Shown here piece by piece: positions 1 to 5,586 of a stretch of 6,652 nt of DNA. The translations under genes were made by a program, and so were the position numbers. Position 1 is the first letter of the stretch; each line of letters starts with the position of its first letter. Where the stretch lies: contig JAGVXR010000083.1 of assembly GCA_018303645.1 (NCBI GenBank), forward strand, positions 1-6,652, in the 5' to 3' direction. Below the pieces are notes generated by a model that worked only from the letters and a program-made list of their open reading frames with translations, did not search any database and was not told the origin of the DNA. This DNA comes from Candidatus Woesearchaeota archaeon. GTDB lineage: Archaea; Nanobdellota; Nanobdellia; Woesearchaeales; GW2011-AR4.

Positions 1-417
1 ATCAACACTTTTAAACTTGAAATTTCCGTTCTCATCGGCAGTTTCTGAAAAATCAGCTCCTGTCCTGCAGAAGGACCTTGAGCCGACATTGAACCTGCAT
101 TTGGCATCCAGCTCTCCTTCAGGAATGCTTTGAATTTCATTTGACAAGCCGCTTAACTCAAGAGAGGCATTAAAGCCGCTGAAAGGCGTCCTGTCGACAA
201 AAAGATGGACCTTTGAGTTTGGCTTTGTCCTTCCGATAATATCAACTTCATGGGCCACATTTTCAAAAACTAATGCTCCGCTTGGCGGGCTTGTTATCTT
301 AACATCAGGCTTTTTTGTATCGAGATTGACATTTTTTTCTATAACAACTGAATTCCCTGCCCTGTCCTCGAATATCAGCTTTATGAAATAATCGCCATCG
401 CCCTTGTTTAGCTTAAT
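1..417 (-). pseudogene. Frame-shifted continuation of the FN3/Ig-like surface protein (C-terminal side, runs off left edge)
   Basis: This minus-strand frame is open from about position 423 to the window edge and has no ATG. It differs by one frame from the FN3/Ig gene that stops at 413-415. Its translation starts IKLNKGDGDYFIKLIFEDRA and goes on to VNLDTKKPDVKI. That second stretch lines up with VSVDTQEPSVQL in the intact upstream part, where each Ig-like repeat begins with DTxxP. So this is the rest of the fifth Ig-like domain plus a sixth. The sixth contains LFVDR (compare LFVND upstream), a loop with two cysteines about 11 residues apart, and NGNFKFKSVD, which matches SGKFAFSQVQ. The homology between repeats is read directly. 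That it belongs to the same gene is a strong inference. Whether the break is biological or an assembly error cannot be told here. The end of the protein lies outside the window. Confidence 0.8.
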
Positions 418-2083
418 CCCAATTCAAAATCATCAAAGGCTTCCTGAAATCCTCAAAAATGTCAACATCTTTAGGCTTGATGCCAAGAGCTGCCCCCCCG
501 CTTAATGTTGTTGCAGTAACAGGCTCGGATTTTGTCCCTTCATTGGCAAAAATGTTGACTGCAGAAATTTGGTAAGTGTAGCTTCTTCCGCTGTCCACCA
601 ATGCGTCTATAAACAAATTAAAGTTAGCGGGCTTTGTGATTGCAATCGGGCTTGAATCTTCCCTGTACACGACATAATGGCTGAAGTCCTTGTCTTTCAG
701 CTCGTTCCATTGCAATTCAACAAAATTTTGCCCCACCTTGGTTGCGTTTAACCCTGTAATTTGCGAAGGCACTGCAGTTTCATTTGCTTTTGCGTCAACA
801 AAAACCTTTATCAGAACCTGCTCATTTACAGAGCCCTTAACTGTCAAGTTGGTTTTTGAAGTCAGCAACGGCACTTCGTCAAGCTGCACTGACGGCTCCT
901 GCGTGTCAACGCTTACCTCGAAGATTTTTTGGTTTCTGTTGTTTGACTTGTCGACTGCAACAAGCCTTATGATATTGTCCTGCTCCAGCTGGACCTGGCT
1001 GAATGCAAATTTTCCTGAATTTCCGGTTTCTGCATTGCCAAGGCTTCTTTTTGGGATATTCATGTCATTCACAAACAATGTAAGCTGTGAAAACGGCTCT
1101 GTCGAGCCAATTAAGTCCGTTACCCTCCTGTTGACAAATCTCGGAGTTGACAGGTTTATGAAAGGAAGCGTTGTATCTTTTCCCGCTGTAAAGCTTTTTG
1201 ACAGGTTTGCGCAGTTGCCGCTTGCGTCGCATGACTTGACCAGTATTGTGTAATTCGCATTCTTTACAAGCCCGTCTATAACAATAGAATGGTTCGTAAC
1301 AAGCTCTGCGGAGCTTTTTGCCTTGTCTGTCTTATTTATCCCGTAAAGAACTATTGTTGTTGAGTTTTCATCTGTAATCCATGTTACTCTTGCTGTTGCA
1401 TCTGTCACTCCGAGAACATCAGCGTTGCTTATGGCAGGAGCAGCTGAATCCAAAGGCAGCGCAGAAACCATAAAAGAATCAGATGATAATCCTTCATTGC
1501 CGCTTGTGTCAACAGCCGAGACTTTGTAGCTCAGTGAGCCTGAACTTATCCCAGTGTCATTAAAGCTGTTTGTTGTTGAATTGCCAACTGCAATCCTGTT
1601 CCTGTATATTGTGTAATAGCTTAAGTCCGACGTGTTTAGCGCGTCCCATGACAAGAGTATTGAGCTTGATGTTTTTGATGCAGCCTGCAGCCCGGCAACC
1701 TGAGGCGGGGGGGTTATGTCCAATGTTTTGAAAGTATGAAAATTGTTAGAGTTGTTGTCCACTGCGGTGTTGCCCATTAAGTCGCTTGATTCAACGGCAA
1801 AGAAATACGCTGTGTCGCTGTCAATGCCATTTACAATGTTCAGGCTGTGATTATCGACGAAGTTGTCGTGCCTTTGAGAGAATCCAAGCGATGCTGTCTT
1901 GCCGTACCTGACTTTTCCGTTTGAAAAATTGTCCGTAAGCCATTCTATAGAAGCTGAATTTGAGGTTACTTTTGCCACCCTGACATCCGAGATTGCCAAC
2001 CCGTATGCGCTGGCTGTATAGAACGGCAGGGTTAATACTAGCTGGATAAGGAATATCGCCATTAAGTCATTCATCCTTTTCAT
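413..2083 (-). CDS. Secreted multidomain fibronectin type III / Ig-like surface protein, interrupted by a frameshift near its present stop
   Basis: A 556-residue product. Residues 1-26 look like a Sec signal peptide, with a hydrophobic core and a likely cut after ASA26. Beta-sandwich domains follow: FN3 at about 30-120, 124-209 and 215-301, and an Ig-like domain at about 305-394. A second Ig-like domain starts near 396 and appears to be split by a fourth FN3 at about 437-527. FN3 copies 1 and 3 carry W-x-TD followed by V-x-YG or VLYG, the form seen at the N-terminus of purple acid phosphatases. Copies 2 and 4 are of the classic W...Y-x-(I/V)YR type. Many N-x-S/T sequons fit a glycosylated exported protein. 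The ATG at 2083 overlaps the TGA of the upstream gene by 4 bases, indicating translational coupling. FN3/Ig arrays usually serve adhesion or as spacers; no catalytic motif is seen. The stop at 413-415 falls inside a domain, so the product is probably truncated. Confidence 0.88.
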   Translation of the reverse strand: MKRMNDLMAIFLIQLVLTLPFYTASAYGLAISDVRVAKVTSNSASIEWLTDNFSNGKVRYGKTASLGFSQRHDNFVDNHSLNIVNGIDSDTAYFFAVESSDLMGNTAVDNNSNNFHTFKTLDITPPPQVAGLQAASKTSSSILLSWDALNTSDLSYYTIYRNRIAVGNSTTNSFNDTGISSGSLSYKVSAVDTSGNEGLSSDSFMVSALPLDSAAPAISNADVLGVTDATARVTWITDENSTTIVLYGINKTDKAKSSAELVTNHSIVIDGLVKNANYTILVKSCDASGNCANLSKSFTAGKDTTLPFINLSTPRFVNRRVTDLIGSTEPFSQLTLFVNDMNIPKRSLGNAETGNSGKFAFSQVQLEQDNIIRLVAVDKSNNRNQKIFEVSVDTQEPSVQLDEVPLLTSKTNLTVKGSVNEQVLIKVFVDAKANETAVPSQITGLNATKVGQNFVELQWNELKDKDFSHYVVYREDSSPIAITKPANFNLFIDALVDSGRSYTYQISAVNIFANEGTKSEPVTATTLSGGAALGIKPKDVDIFEDFRKPLMILNWD

Positions 2084-3972
2084 TTTAATTCCGGAGCAGG
2101 CACATTTTTTGAATATGAACTCAAGCCTGACACAAACAAAAACCTTTCGTCTTCTGAAGCAGGGCCCTGCTCGACAACATGAAAGACAATTTCATCAGCG
2201 CCTTTCAGGCTTTCCCCGCTTACCTTCCAATCCCCAATATAGCCCGCTATTATGCCGTCTTCGTCAATAACATTTATGCTGACTTCATATACCGCATCTT
2301 TTTCAGGAATCTTGAGCGGAAAATCAGCTTCTTTAGGATAAACGGCAAAGCCCTCATAGCCTGCATCTTTCCCTTTTATCATGATGGATACCTTTTCATT
2401 AGGAGCAAGCTCTTTTGCTATGCCTGGATTTGAAAGCAGATGCTTTACGACCCTGTAGTTTTGAAATTCCTTTACAGGGTTCATAGCCAAGACATATGAC
2501 CTGCCGTCCACATCAGTCTGGATAAACATCTTTGATTCTGCATAGCCTTCCTTTGCGCCTTTCAGGATTCCATTAACGCAATAAGGCAGCCTTTTTGTCA
2601 TGCCTGCTGCTGCGCCAAAGCTGAGCCAGTCGCTTGAGCCGATATCGCAATAATAGCGCCCGCACACAAAGGTCAATCCCACATTCCTTAAGTCATCCCC
2701 TGTCGAGTTGTCTACAGTGAACATTGTTATTTCATTTTGCACGGCATTGCAATAGTCCTCTGAAGGCAAATCAGGCTCTGTTTCAAATAATGTTGTGCCT
2801 TTTGCCGCCCTGTTCGGGTTGTTATGGTCTATGTCAACCTTAAACGCGAAGCTGAACTGGTAAGCCTTGCTCTTCTCGGCTGCCTGGTCGAAAATAGCGG
2901 CTGTAACGGGGTACTTTATGTCATATGTGAAGTGCCATATCTGCATGCAGAAAAATGAAAGCATCTCATTTCCTTTTTGCGCATTTGAGCGCATGATTCC
3001 ATTTTCGCTCGGCCTTGCATAGACTTCCATCGGCTGGTTCTCATATGAAAAAGCAACCTTCATGCTGCCGTGCTTCTTTTCATCGCTGCCAATATCCCAC
3101 ACATAATGGCTTCCGAAATATGTCTCGGCATATGTGTTTCTTCCTTTGGGATTGGGCACGTACAGGTTTGGATTATAGCTCGTGCCCCTTATCCTAACGT
3201 AAGGAATGTTTACCCTCACTAAATTCTGCAGTTTTTCCCTTATGCTGCTTAGCTGCCATGTTTTTGCATTGCAATCCGCCTCAATGTCTGTTGTAGGGAT
3301 GTCAATGTCCATGGAAATAAGGTCTATGGTTCTTCTTTCCAAAAAATAATCCTTGATTTGCCTTTCCATAATCAGTTTTGCAAGCTCGTAGACTTTCCTG
3401 AACCTTATGGGTGATGTGTAACTAAATTTTTCCCTCAGGGCTTTGAAATCTCCTTGCTTTGCGATAATCTCAAGAGGGTAATTCAGGCTGACAGAAACAT
3501 CTGCTTCATTAAACTGCACATCAACAGCAGGCTCTTTCAACTCGTTAATTTCAAAAATGCCTGAGAAAGGCTCAAAATTATTGATGCATATTTTTAATTC
3601 GGATTTTATATGCGATTCCAGCTGCCGCCGGATGAAATCCTCTGTGGGAATTGCGCTTATGCCGTCGTGCCACCAGTAGGGGATTCTGAAGCCTCCTGCA
3701 AAAGCTGCCAGGTACGCCCTTGGGTCATTGTTGATGTTTTGCGGAATGATTATGTAGCCGCCGCTCAAGCCGATTGTCGTCAATCCGTCTTCTGCGGTGC
3801 TCCTGATGCAGCTTTCAACATAATCCTTTACAGGCACTATTTCCGGCTGCACAACCTCGATTTCCCTCTCGACAGCCTGCCTCTGGTAAAAGAAATAAAG
3901 CACTCCTGACGATATTATAACAAGGGATATGACTATGAATATGGCTGCCTGTGACCTGGGATTATTTAACAT
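2080..3972 (-). CDS. Large extracytoplasmic protein with a single N-terminal anchor, eight cysteines and a prepilin-like leader
   Basis: Numbering is from the ATG at 3999, which gives 639 residues. I prefer the ATG at 3972 (Met10) because GAGG lies 10 bases before it, no ribosome site precedes 3999, and it leaves a short leader, MLNNPRSQ. A hydrophobic helix follows at about 18-38 (AAIFIVISLVIISSGVLYFF). R/K-x-Q before a long hydrophobic run recalls archaeal class III (prepilin) leaders, but the usual Glu five residues after the cut is absent. The rest should be outside the cell. A VESCIRS...GLTTIGLSGGYIIIP segment (61-86) comes next. Cysteines are at 64, 138, 243, 351, 417, 446, 451 and 474, an even number suited to disulfides. 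The region at 440-486 (FVCGRYYCDIG ... PYCVNG ... KEGYAE) resembles carboxypeptidase-regulatory-like/PEGA beta-sandwiches. No enzyme motif is recognised. It follows the AbrB-like gene and is coupled to the FN3 gene. Family resemblance is from memory; the function is unknown. Confidence 0.88.
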   Translation of the reverse strand: MLNNPRSQAAIFIVISLVIISSGVLYFFYQRQAVEREIEVVQPEIVPVKDYVESCIRSTAEDGLTTIGLSGGYIIIPQNINNDPRAYLAAFAGGFRIPYWWHDGISAIPTEDFIRRQLESHIKSELKICINNFEPFSGIFEINELKEPAVDVQFNEADVSVSLNYPLEIIAKQGDFKALREKFSYTSPIRFRKVYELAKLIMERQIKDYFLERRTIDLISMDIDIPTTDIEADCNAKTWQLSSIREKLQNLVRVNIPYVRIRGTSYNPNLYVPNPKGRNTYAETYFGSHYVWDIGSDEKKHGSMKVAFSYENQPMEVYARPSENGIMRSNAQKGNEMLSFFCMQIWHFTYDIKYPVTAAIFDQAAEKSKAYQFSFAFKVDIDHNNPNRAAKGTTLFETEPDLPSEDYCNAVQNEITMFTVDNSTGDDLRNVGLTFVCGRYYCDIGSSDWLSFGAAAGMTKRLPYCVNGILKGAKEGYAESKMFIQTDVDGRSYVLAMNPVKEFQNYRVVKHLLSNPGIAKELAPNEKVSIMIKGKDAGYEGFAVYPKEADFPLKIPEKDAVYEVSINVIDEDGIIAGYIGDWKVSGESLKGADEIVFHVVEQGPASEDERFLFVSGLSSYSKNVPAPELK

Positions 3973-4042
3973 GCTATCTCTGCCTCTTTTTTTATGCATT
4001 TTATTATTTGAAATTATTTTATTTGAATTTAATATCCCATGA

Positions 4043-4201
4043 TTATCCCTTAAACTTTTTATTCAGCAATTTAACATCAATCTTATTTAAGTCAATTTCA
4101 ACATAATCCTTTTCCGTCAGGCTGAGGAGCTTGACTATGTCAGAGGGCACCCTTACAACAAGGCCTCCGCTTGTCTTTATCAGCTTTTTTGTGTATTTCA
4201 T
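4043..4201 (-). CDS. AbrB/SpoVT-type (MazE-like fold) DNA-binding protein, 52 residues
   Basis: This small frame runs from ATG 4199-4201 to TAA 4043-4045. It begins MKYTKKLIKTSGGLVVRVPS and continues DIVKLLSLTEKDYVEIDL. That is the swapped-hairpin AbrB pattern: a short strand, S-x-G, a V-x-(V/I)P turn, a helix ending in L, then a K/GD-x-V-E strand. Such proteins bind DNA as dimers, as transition-state regulators or as antitoxins of PIN or MazF toxins. No toxin gene lies beside it. The next gene is the large anchored surface protein, 43 or 70 bases downstream depending on that gene's start, so it may control the surface genes or itself. No Shine-Dalgarno is visible. AT-rich TATA-like sequence 20-39 bases before the ATG suits a leaderless message, and an 18-bp palindrome covers the start codon. 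The fold is confident; the role is inferred. Confidence 0.85.
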   Translation of the reverse strand: MKYTKKLIKTSGGLVVRVPSDIVKLLSLTEKDYVEIDLNKIDVKLLNKKFKG

Positions 4202-4211
4202 ATATGAAATA
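4194..4211. promoter_or_regulatory. Perfect 18-bp palindrome over the start codon of the AbrB-like gene (candidate operator)
   Basis: TATTTCATATATGAAATA is its own reverse complement over 18 bases, and the start codon (4199-4201) lies within it. AbrB-family dimers often bind their own promoter regions, so an autoregulatory site is plausible. The surroundings are very AT-rich, which makes short palindromes likelier by chance. Binding is inference only. Confidence 0.45.
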
Positions 4212-4240
4212 TATTTGTTTTATATATTTTTTATATATAT
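4211..4240 (-). promoter_or_regulatory. TATA-rich core promoter candidate for the AbrB-like gene and downstream surface genes
   Basis: On the minus strand this stretch reads as runs of TATATA separated by A-tracts, for example AAATATATA over 4221-4229. It is centred about 25-28 bases before the ATG at 4201. That spacing would place transcription start at or next to the start codon, agreeing with the lack of a ribosome binding site. No clear BRE can be picked out because the whole region is AT-rich, so the exact TATA box is uncertain. Confidence 0.4.
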
Positions 4241-4259
4241 TTTAATATTGAAAAGCATA

Positions 4260-4275
4260 GATTTATATATAAATC
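4260..4275. promoter_or_regulatory. Perfect 16-bp palindrome GATTTATATATAAATC upstream of the AbrB-like gene
   Basis: The sequence equals its own reverse complement over 16 bases. It lies between the end of the membrane-protein gene (4304) and the AbrB-like start (4201). It also contains an archaeal TATA-like TTTATATA on both strands, so it could be a promoter element, an operator, or both. CATATATG, the core of the palindrome over the start codon, recurs right beside it at 4275-4282. A weak T5 run on the minus strand at 4289-4293 could end transcription of the membrane-protein gene. Confidence 0.35.
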
Positions 4276-4303
4276 ATATATGGAATTTAAAAAGTTTTCG
4301 GTT

Positions 4304-5077
4304 TTAACTTGCTTTTTCAGCTTCCAAAGCCAAATCAGAAGCATAGTACCTAACAGCAGCAAAATAAGCAATTATTGCCAGCCCTGCCAGAATCTGCGAG
4401 TATCCTGTGTTTACAAATCTGACAAGGCTTACAATAACAAAGAACAACAGCAGGATAACTGAATAAGGGAGCAAAAACAGATGAGCTTTTTTTATGCCGA
4501 TCTTAACCGCCCCGATTATAGAGCTTATTTTCTGCTCTTTCATAAAAATAGTGTAGAGCGTGTTGGTGAAGTACAGCCCCAGGATTATGACTATAACCAT
4601 TAAAATAGGGGTCATTGCAGGCTCAGCAAGCCATGAAACCAGAAAAACCGCCGCAAACCAAAAACTCATCCATATTAAATTTAAGCCTAAGAATTTTGAA
4701 ATCAATCCAAAGCTTATTTTTGTTTTGGTGGTTTTAGCCCATATTATTCCTTTTAATATGCTTGCCAAAAAGATTATGGCTATCAAAAGAAGCAGAAAGG
4801 AAAAAATAAGCAGAAAATAAAATGCTTTTGCCTCTCTGACTAATTGCTGGGTTTTTTCAACTCCAATTGCAGTCACATCTGAAGGCAGGTTAAAGCCTGC
4901 AAGCTTTGCCTGTATTCTCTGCAGCCAGAATATAACCAGGTATCCTGATAAAAGATAGAATAAAGCGTCTAAAATTATGACTAAAAAAATATTTATATCA
5001 ATTTTTTTAATTGAAGATGTTAAGACAAGGTTGTTCCATTCCAGAAAATTGGATTTTTTTTGCTGGATTGCTTTCAT
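4304..5077 (-). CDS. Integral membrane protein with six predicted transmembrane helices, function unknown
   Basis: A 257-residue product. Hydrophobic segments at about 29-51, 86-112, 128-150, 156-176, 198-220 and 227-245 suggest six membrane helices. Between helices 1 and 2 lies a loop of about 35 residues (52-85). The N-terminus is short, polar and lysine-containing (QQKKSNF). The C-terminus (ALEAEKAS) is short and charged. Positive stretches KTTKTK (115-120) and KIGIKK (192-197) should be cytoplasmic under the positive-inside rule. I see no transporter, protease or channel signature and do not recognise the family. No ribosome site precedes the ATG at 5077; the bases before it are A/T-rich. 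The stop of a possible gene remnant lies 21 bases upstream. A 102-base gap with a promoter separates it from the AbrB-like gene, so it is probably a separate unit. Confidence 0.85.
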   Translation of the reverse strand: MKAIQQKKSNFLEWNNLVLTSSIKKIDINIFLVIILDALFYLLSGYLVIFWLQRIQAKLAGFNLPSDVTAIGVEKTQQLVREAKAFYFLLIFSFLLLLIAIIFLASILKGIIWAKTTKTKISFGLISKFLGLNLIWMSFWFAAVFLVSWLAEPAMTPILMVIVIILGLYFTNTLYTIFMKEQKISSIIGAVKIGIKKAHLFLLPYSVILLLFFVIVSLVRFVNTGYSQILAGLAIIAYFAAVRYYASDLALEAEKAS

Positions 5078-5098
5078 TTTAAAAATTATTATTCTTTC

Positions 5099-5200
5099 TT
5101 ACACTTTTCTACGCAGCCTGTCATACTCTTCCCTGCTTAGCTTTATCTGCTTTAGGATTTCTATCAATAAGCCCGTACCTATAATGAAGAACCTAATTTT
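5099..5200 (-). pseudogene. Orphan 33-codon reading frame, possible C-terminal remnant of a lost gene
   Basis: This frame is open between TAA at 5201-5203 and TAA at 5099-5101 and has no ATG; TTG and ATA/ATT codons are the only start candidates. The C-terminal part reads LKQIKLSREEYDRLRRKV, an amphipathic charged helix that looks like genuine protein rather than random frame. The first residues (KIRFFIIGTG) overlap one arm of a stem-loop and look non-native. It may be the tail of a deleted gene, for instance a small regulator or antitoxin, that once preceded the membrane-protein gene. The family is not recognised and chance is possible at this length. Confidence 0.35.
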
Positions 5201-5226
5201 TTAATAATGTTTTGTTCTTCATTATA
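5180..5226. repeat. Stem-loop with perfect 13-bp arms
   Basis: TATAATGAAGAAC (5180-5192) is the exact reverse complement of GTTCTTCATTATA (5214-5226), with a 21-base A/T-rich loop. It lies downstream of the hicB/hicA remnant on the minus strand. It could be a transcript-end structure or a deletion or insertion scar. The left arm can also pair, over eight bases, with TTCTTCAT at 5276-5283, so alternative folds exist. Confidence 0.6.
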
Positions 5227-5229
5227 TTC

Positions 5230-5268
5230 GCCGAACATAGCTATTTTTATTAATTACTTATGTTCGGC
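5230..5268. repeat. Stem-loop with perfect 10-bp GC-richer arms, bracketed by 8-bp direct repeats
   Basis: GCCGAACATA (5230-5239) pairs exactly with TATGTTCGGC (5259-5268) across a 19-base loop. The arms extend imperfectly outward (TATATTC against ATTATAA). The octamer TTCTTCAT occurs in direct orientation on both sides, at 5215-5222 and 5276-5283, like a target duplication around a tiny inverted-repeat element. No long T-run follows on either strand, so an intrinsic terminator is not clear. The right part overlaps the end of the hicA remnant's alternative frame. Confidence 0.55.
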
Positions 5269-5269
5269 A

Positions 5270-5341
5270 TTATAATTCTTCATCTCCATGAACTGGCACA
5301 ACAGTTTTTCTTCCATCAGGGTGCGTATATCTCCATTCATA
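5270..5341 (-). pseudogene. hicA: HicA mRNA-interferase toxin remnant (central/C-terminal fragment)
   Basis: Directly after hicB, this frame encodes YEWRYTHPDGRKTVVPVHGD followed by EEL and a stop at 5270-5272. The YxHPDGRxTVVPVH stretch is characteristic of HicA toxins, small double-stranded-RNA-binding-fold RNases. In intact HicA a catalytic His in a G-S-H motif comes earlier, and a K/G-x-G-x-L-x-x-I-L helix follows. Here both the first 30-40 residues and the C-terminal helix are missing. An ATG at 5338-5340 overlaps hicB's stop as ATGA, the normal hicBA arrangement. It now reads a different frame (MNGDIRTLMEEK..., 28 residues, stop 5254-5256). The simplest reading is an out-of-frame deletion starting just after the hicA start codon. 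No toxic product is expected. Confidence 0.75.
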
Positions 5342-5561
5342 AATTAACCTCAACCTGCTGTAACCCAACGAACTTCATTTTAGGCGGCTGCTCTTTATCA
5401 GCCTCTAAGCAAACTTGTATAGCTTCTTTAACTCTTTCCATAACCTGTTGCATAGTCTTGCCCTGCGTGTAGCAGCCTTGTATATCCGGTACTTTAGCTA
5501 CGTAAATCCCACCTTCATCTTGTTCTATTAACACTGTAAAGTTTCTGATTTTCCTTTGCAT
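5337..5561 (-). CDS. hicB: HicB-family antitoxin, short form (74 residues)
   Basis: The product begins MQRKIRNFTVLIEQDEGGIY and continues VAKVPDIQGCYTQGKTMQQV, the HicB partial RNase-H-like fold: strand, D/E-x-G-G-x-Y/F, a V-P-x-(I/L)-x-G-C turn, TxGxT, then a helix VMERVKEAIQVCLEA. The ending FVGLQQVEVNL is typical of short HicB proteins, which lack a separate C-terminal HTH or RHH DNA-binding domain. Intact HicB binds and masks the HicA RNase and can repress the operon. The ATG at 5561 has GAAGG nine bases upstream and a strong archaeal promoter just before it. The gene looks intact while the partner toxin after it is truncated, leaving an orphan antitoxin. It might have been kept to neutralise a HicA encoded elsewhere; that is inference. 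Confidence 0.9.
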   Translation of the reverse strand: MQRKIRNFTVLIEQDEGGIYVAKVPDIQGCYTQGKTMQQVMERVKEAIQVCLEADKEQPPKMKFVGLQQVEVNL

Positions 5562-5586
5562 TGAAATTGTCCTTCTTTAGTTAAAA

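Noticed and set aside
405..425. Programmed frameshifting at the FN3/Ig gene stop
   Set aside because: No slippery heptamer, no clear downstream pseudoknot, and the alternative of one or two short homopolymer indels is simpler.
690..1253. Plus-strand open frame of 187 codons
   Set aside because: It is antisense to the FN3 repeats; its Ser/Thr/Phe-rich, low-sense translation mirrors the repeat codons, and no promoter or ribosome site is seen.
3610..3909. Plus-strand open frame of 99 codons
   Set aside because: Antisense to the anchored Cys-rich protein, which has a clear membrane helix and motifs. The other plus-strand frames (2179-2433, 4560-4820, 4977-5204, 5260-5472, 5604-5789, 6025-6240, 6252-6464) are shadows for the same reason.
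4043..4201. Complete MazEF- or VapBC-type toxin-antitoxin pair
   Set aside because: Only the AbrB-like protein is present. Neither neighbour has PIN or MazF motifs.
4280..4462. Plus-strand open frame reading away from the palindrome region
   Set aside because: It overlaps the C-terminal helices of the membrane protein in antisense and its end is low-complexity (KEQQQDN). The upstream TATA elements are better explained by the AbrB-like gene.
5222..5276. Active transposable element or MITE bracketed by the TTCTTCAT repeats
   Set aside because: No transposase, the unit is about 55 bases, and only one copy is visible. Kept as a stem-loop and a finding rather than as a mobile element.
5214..5283. 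CRISPR array or tRNA gene in the repeat-rich gap
   Set aside because: The repeats are inverted, few and irregularly spaced, and no cloverleaf with a TΨC-type GTTCRA arm and acceptor stem could be formed.
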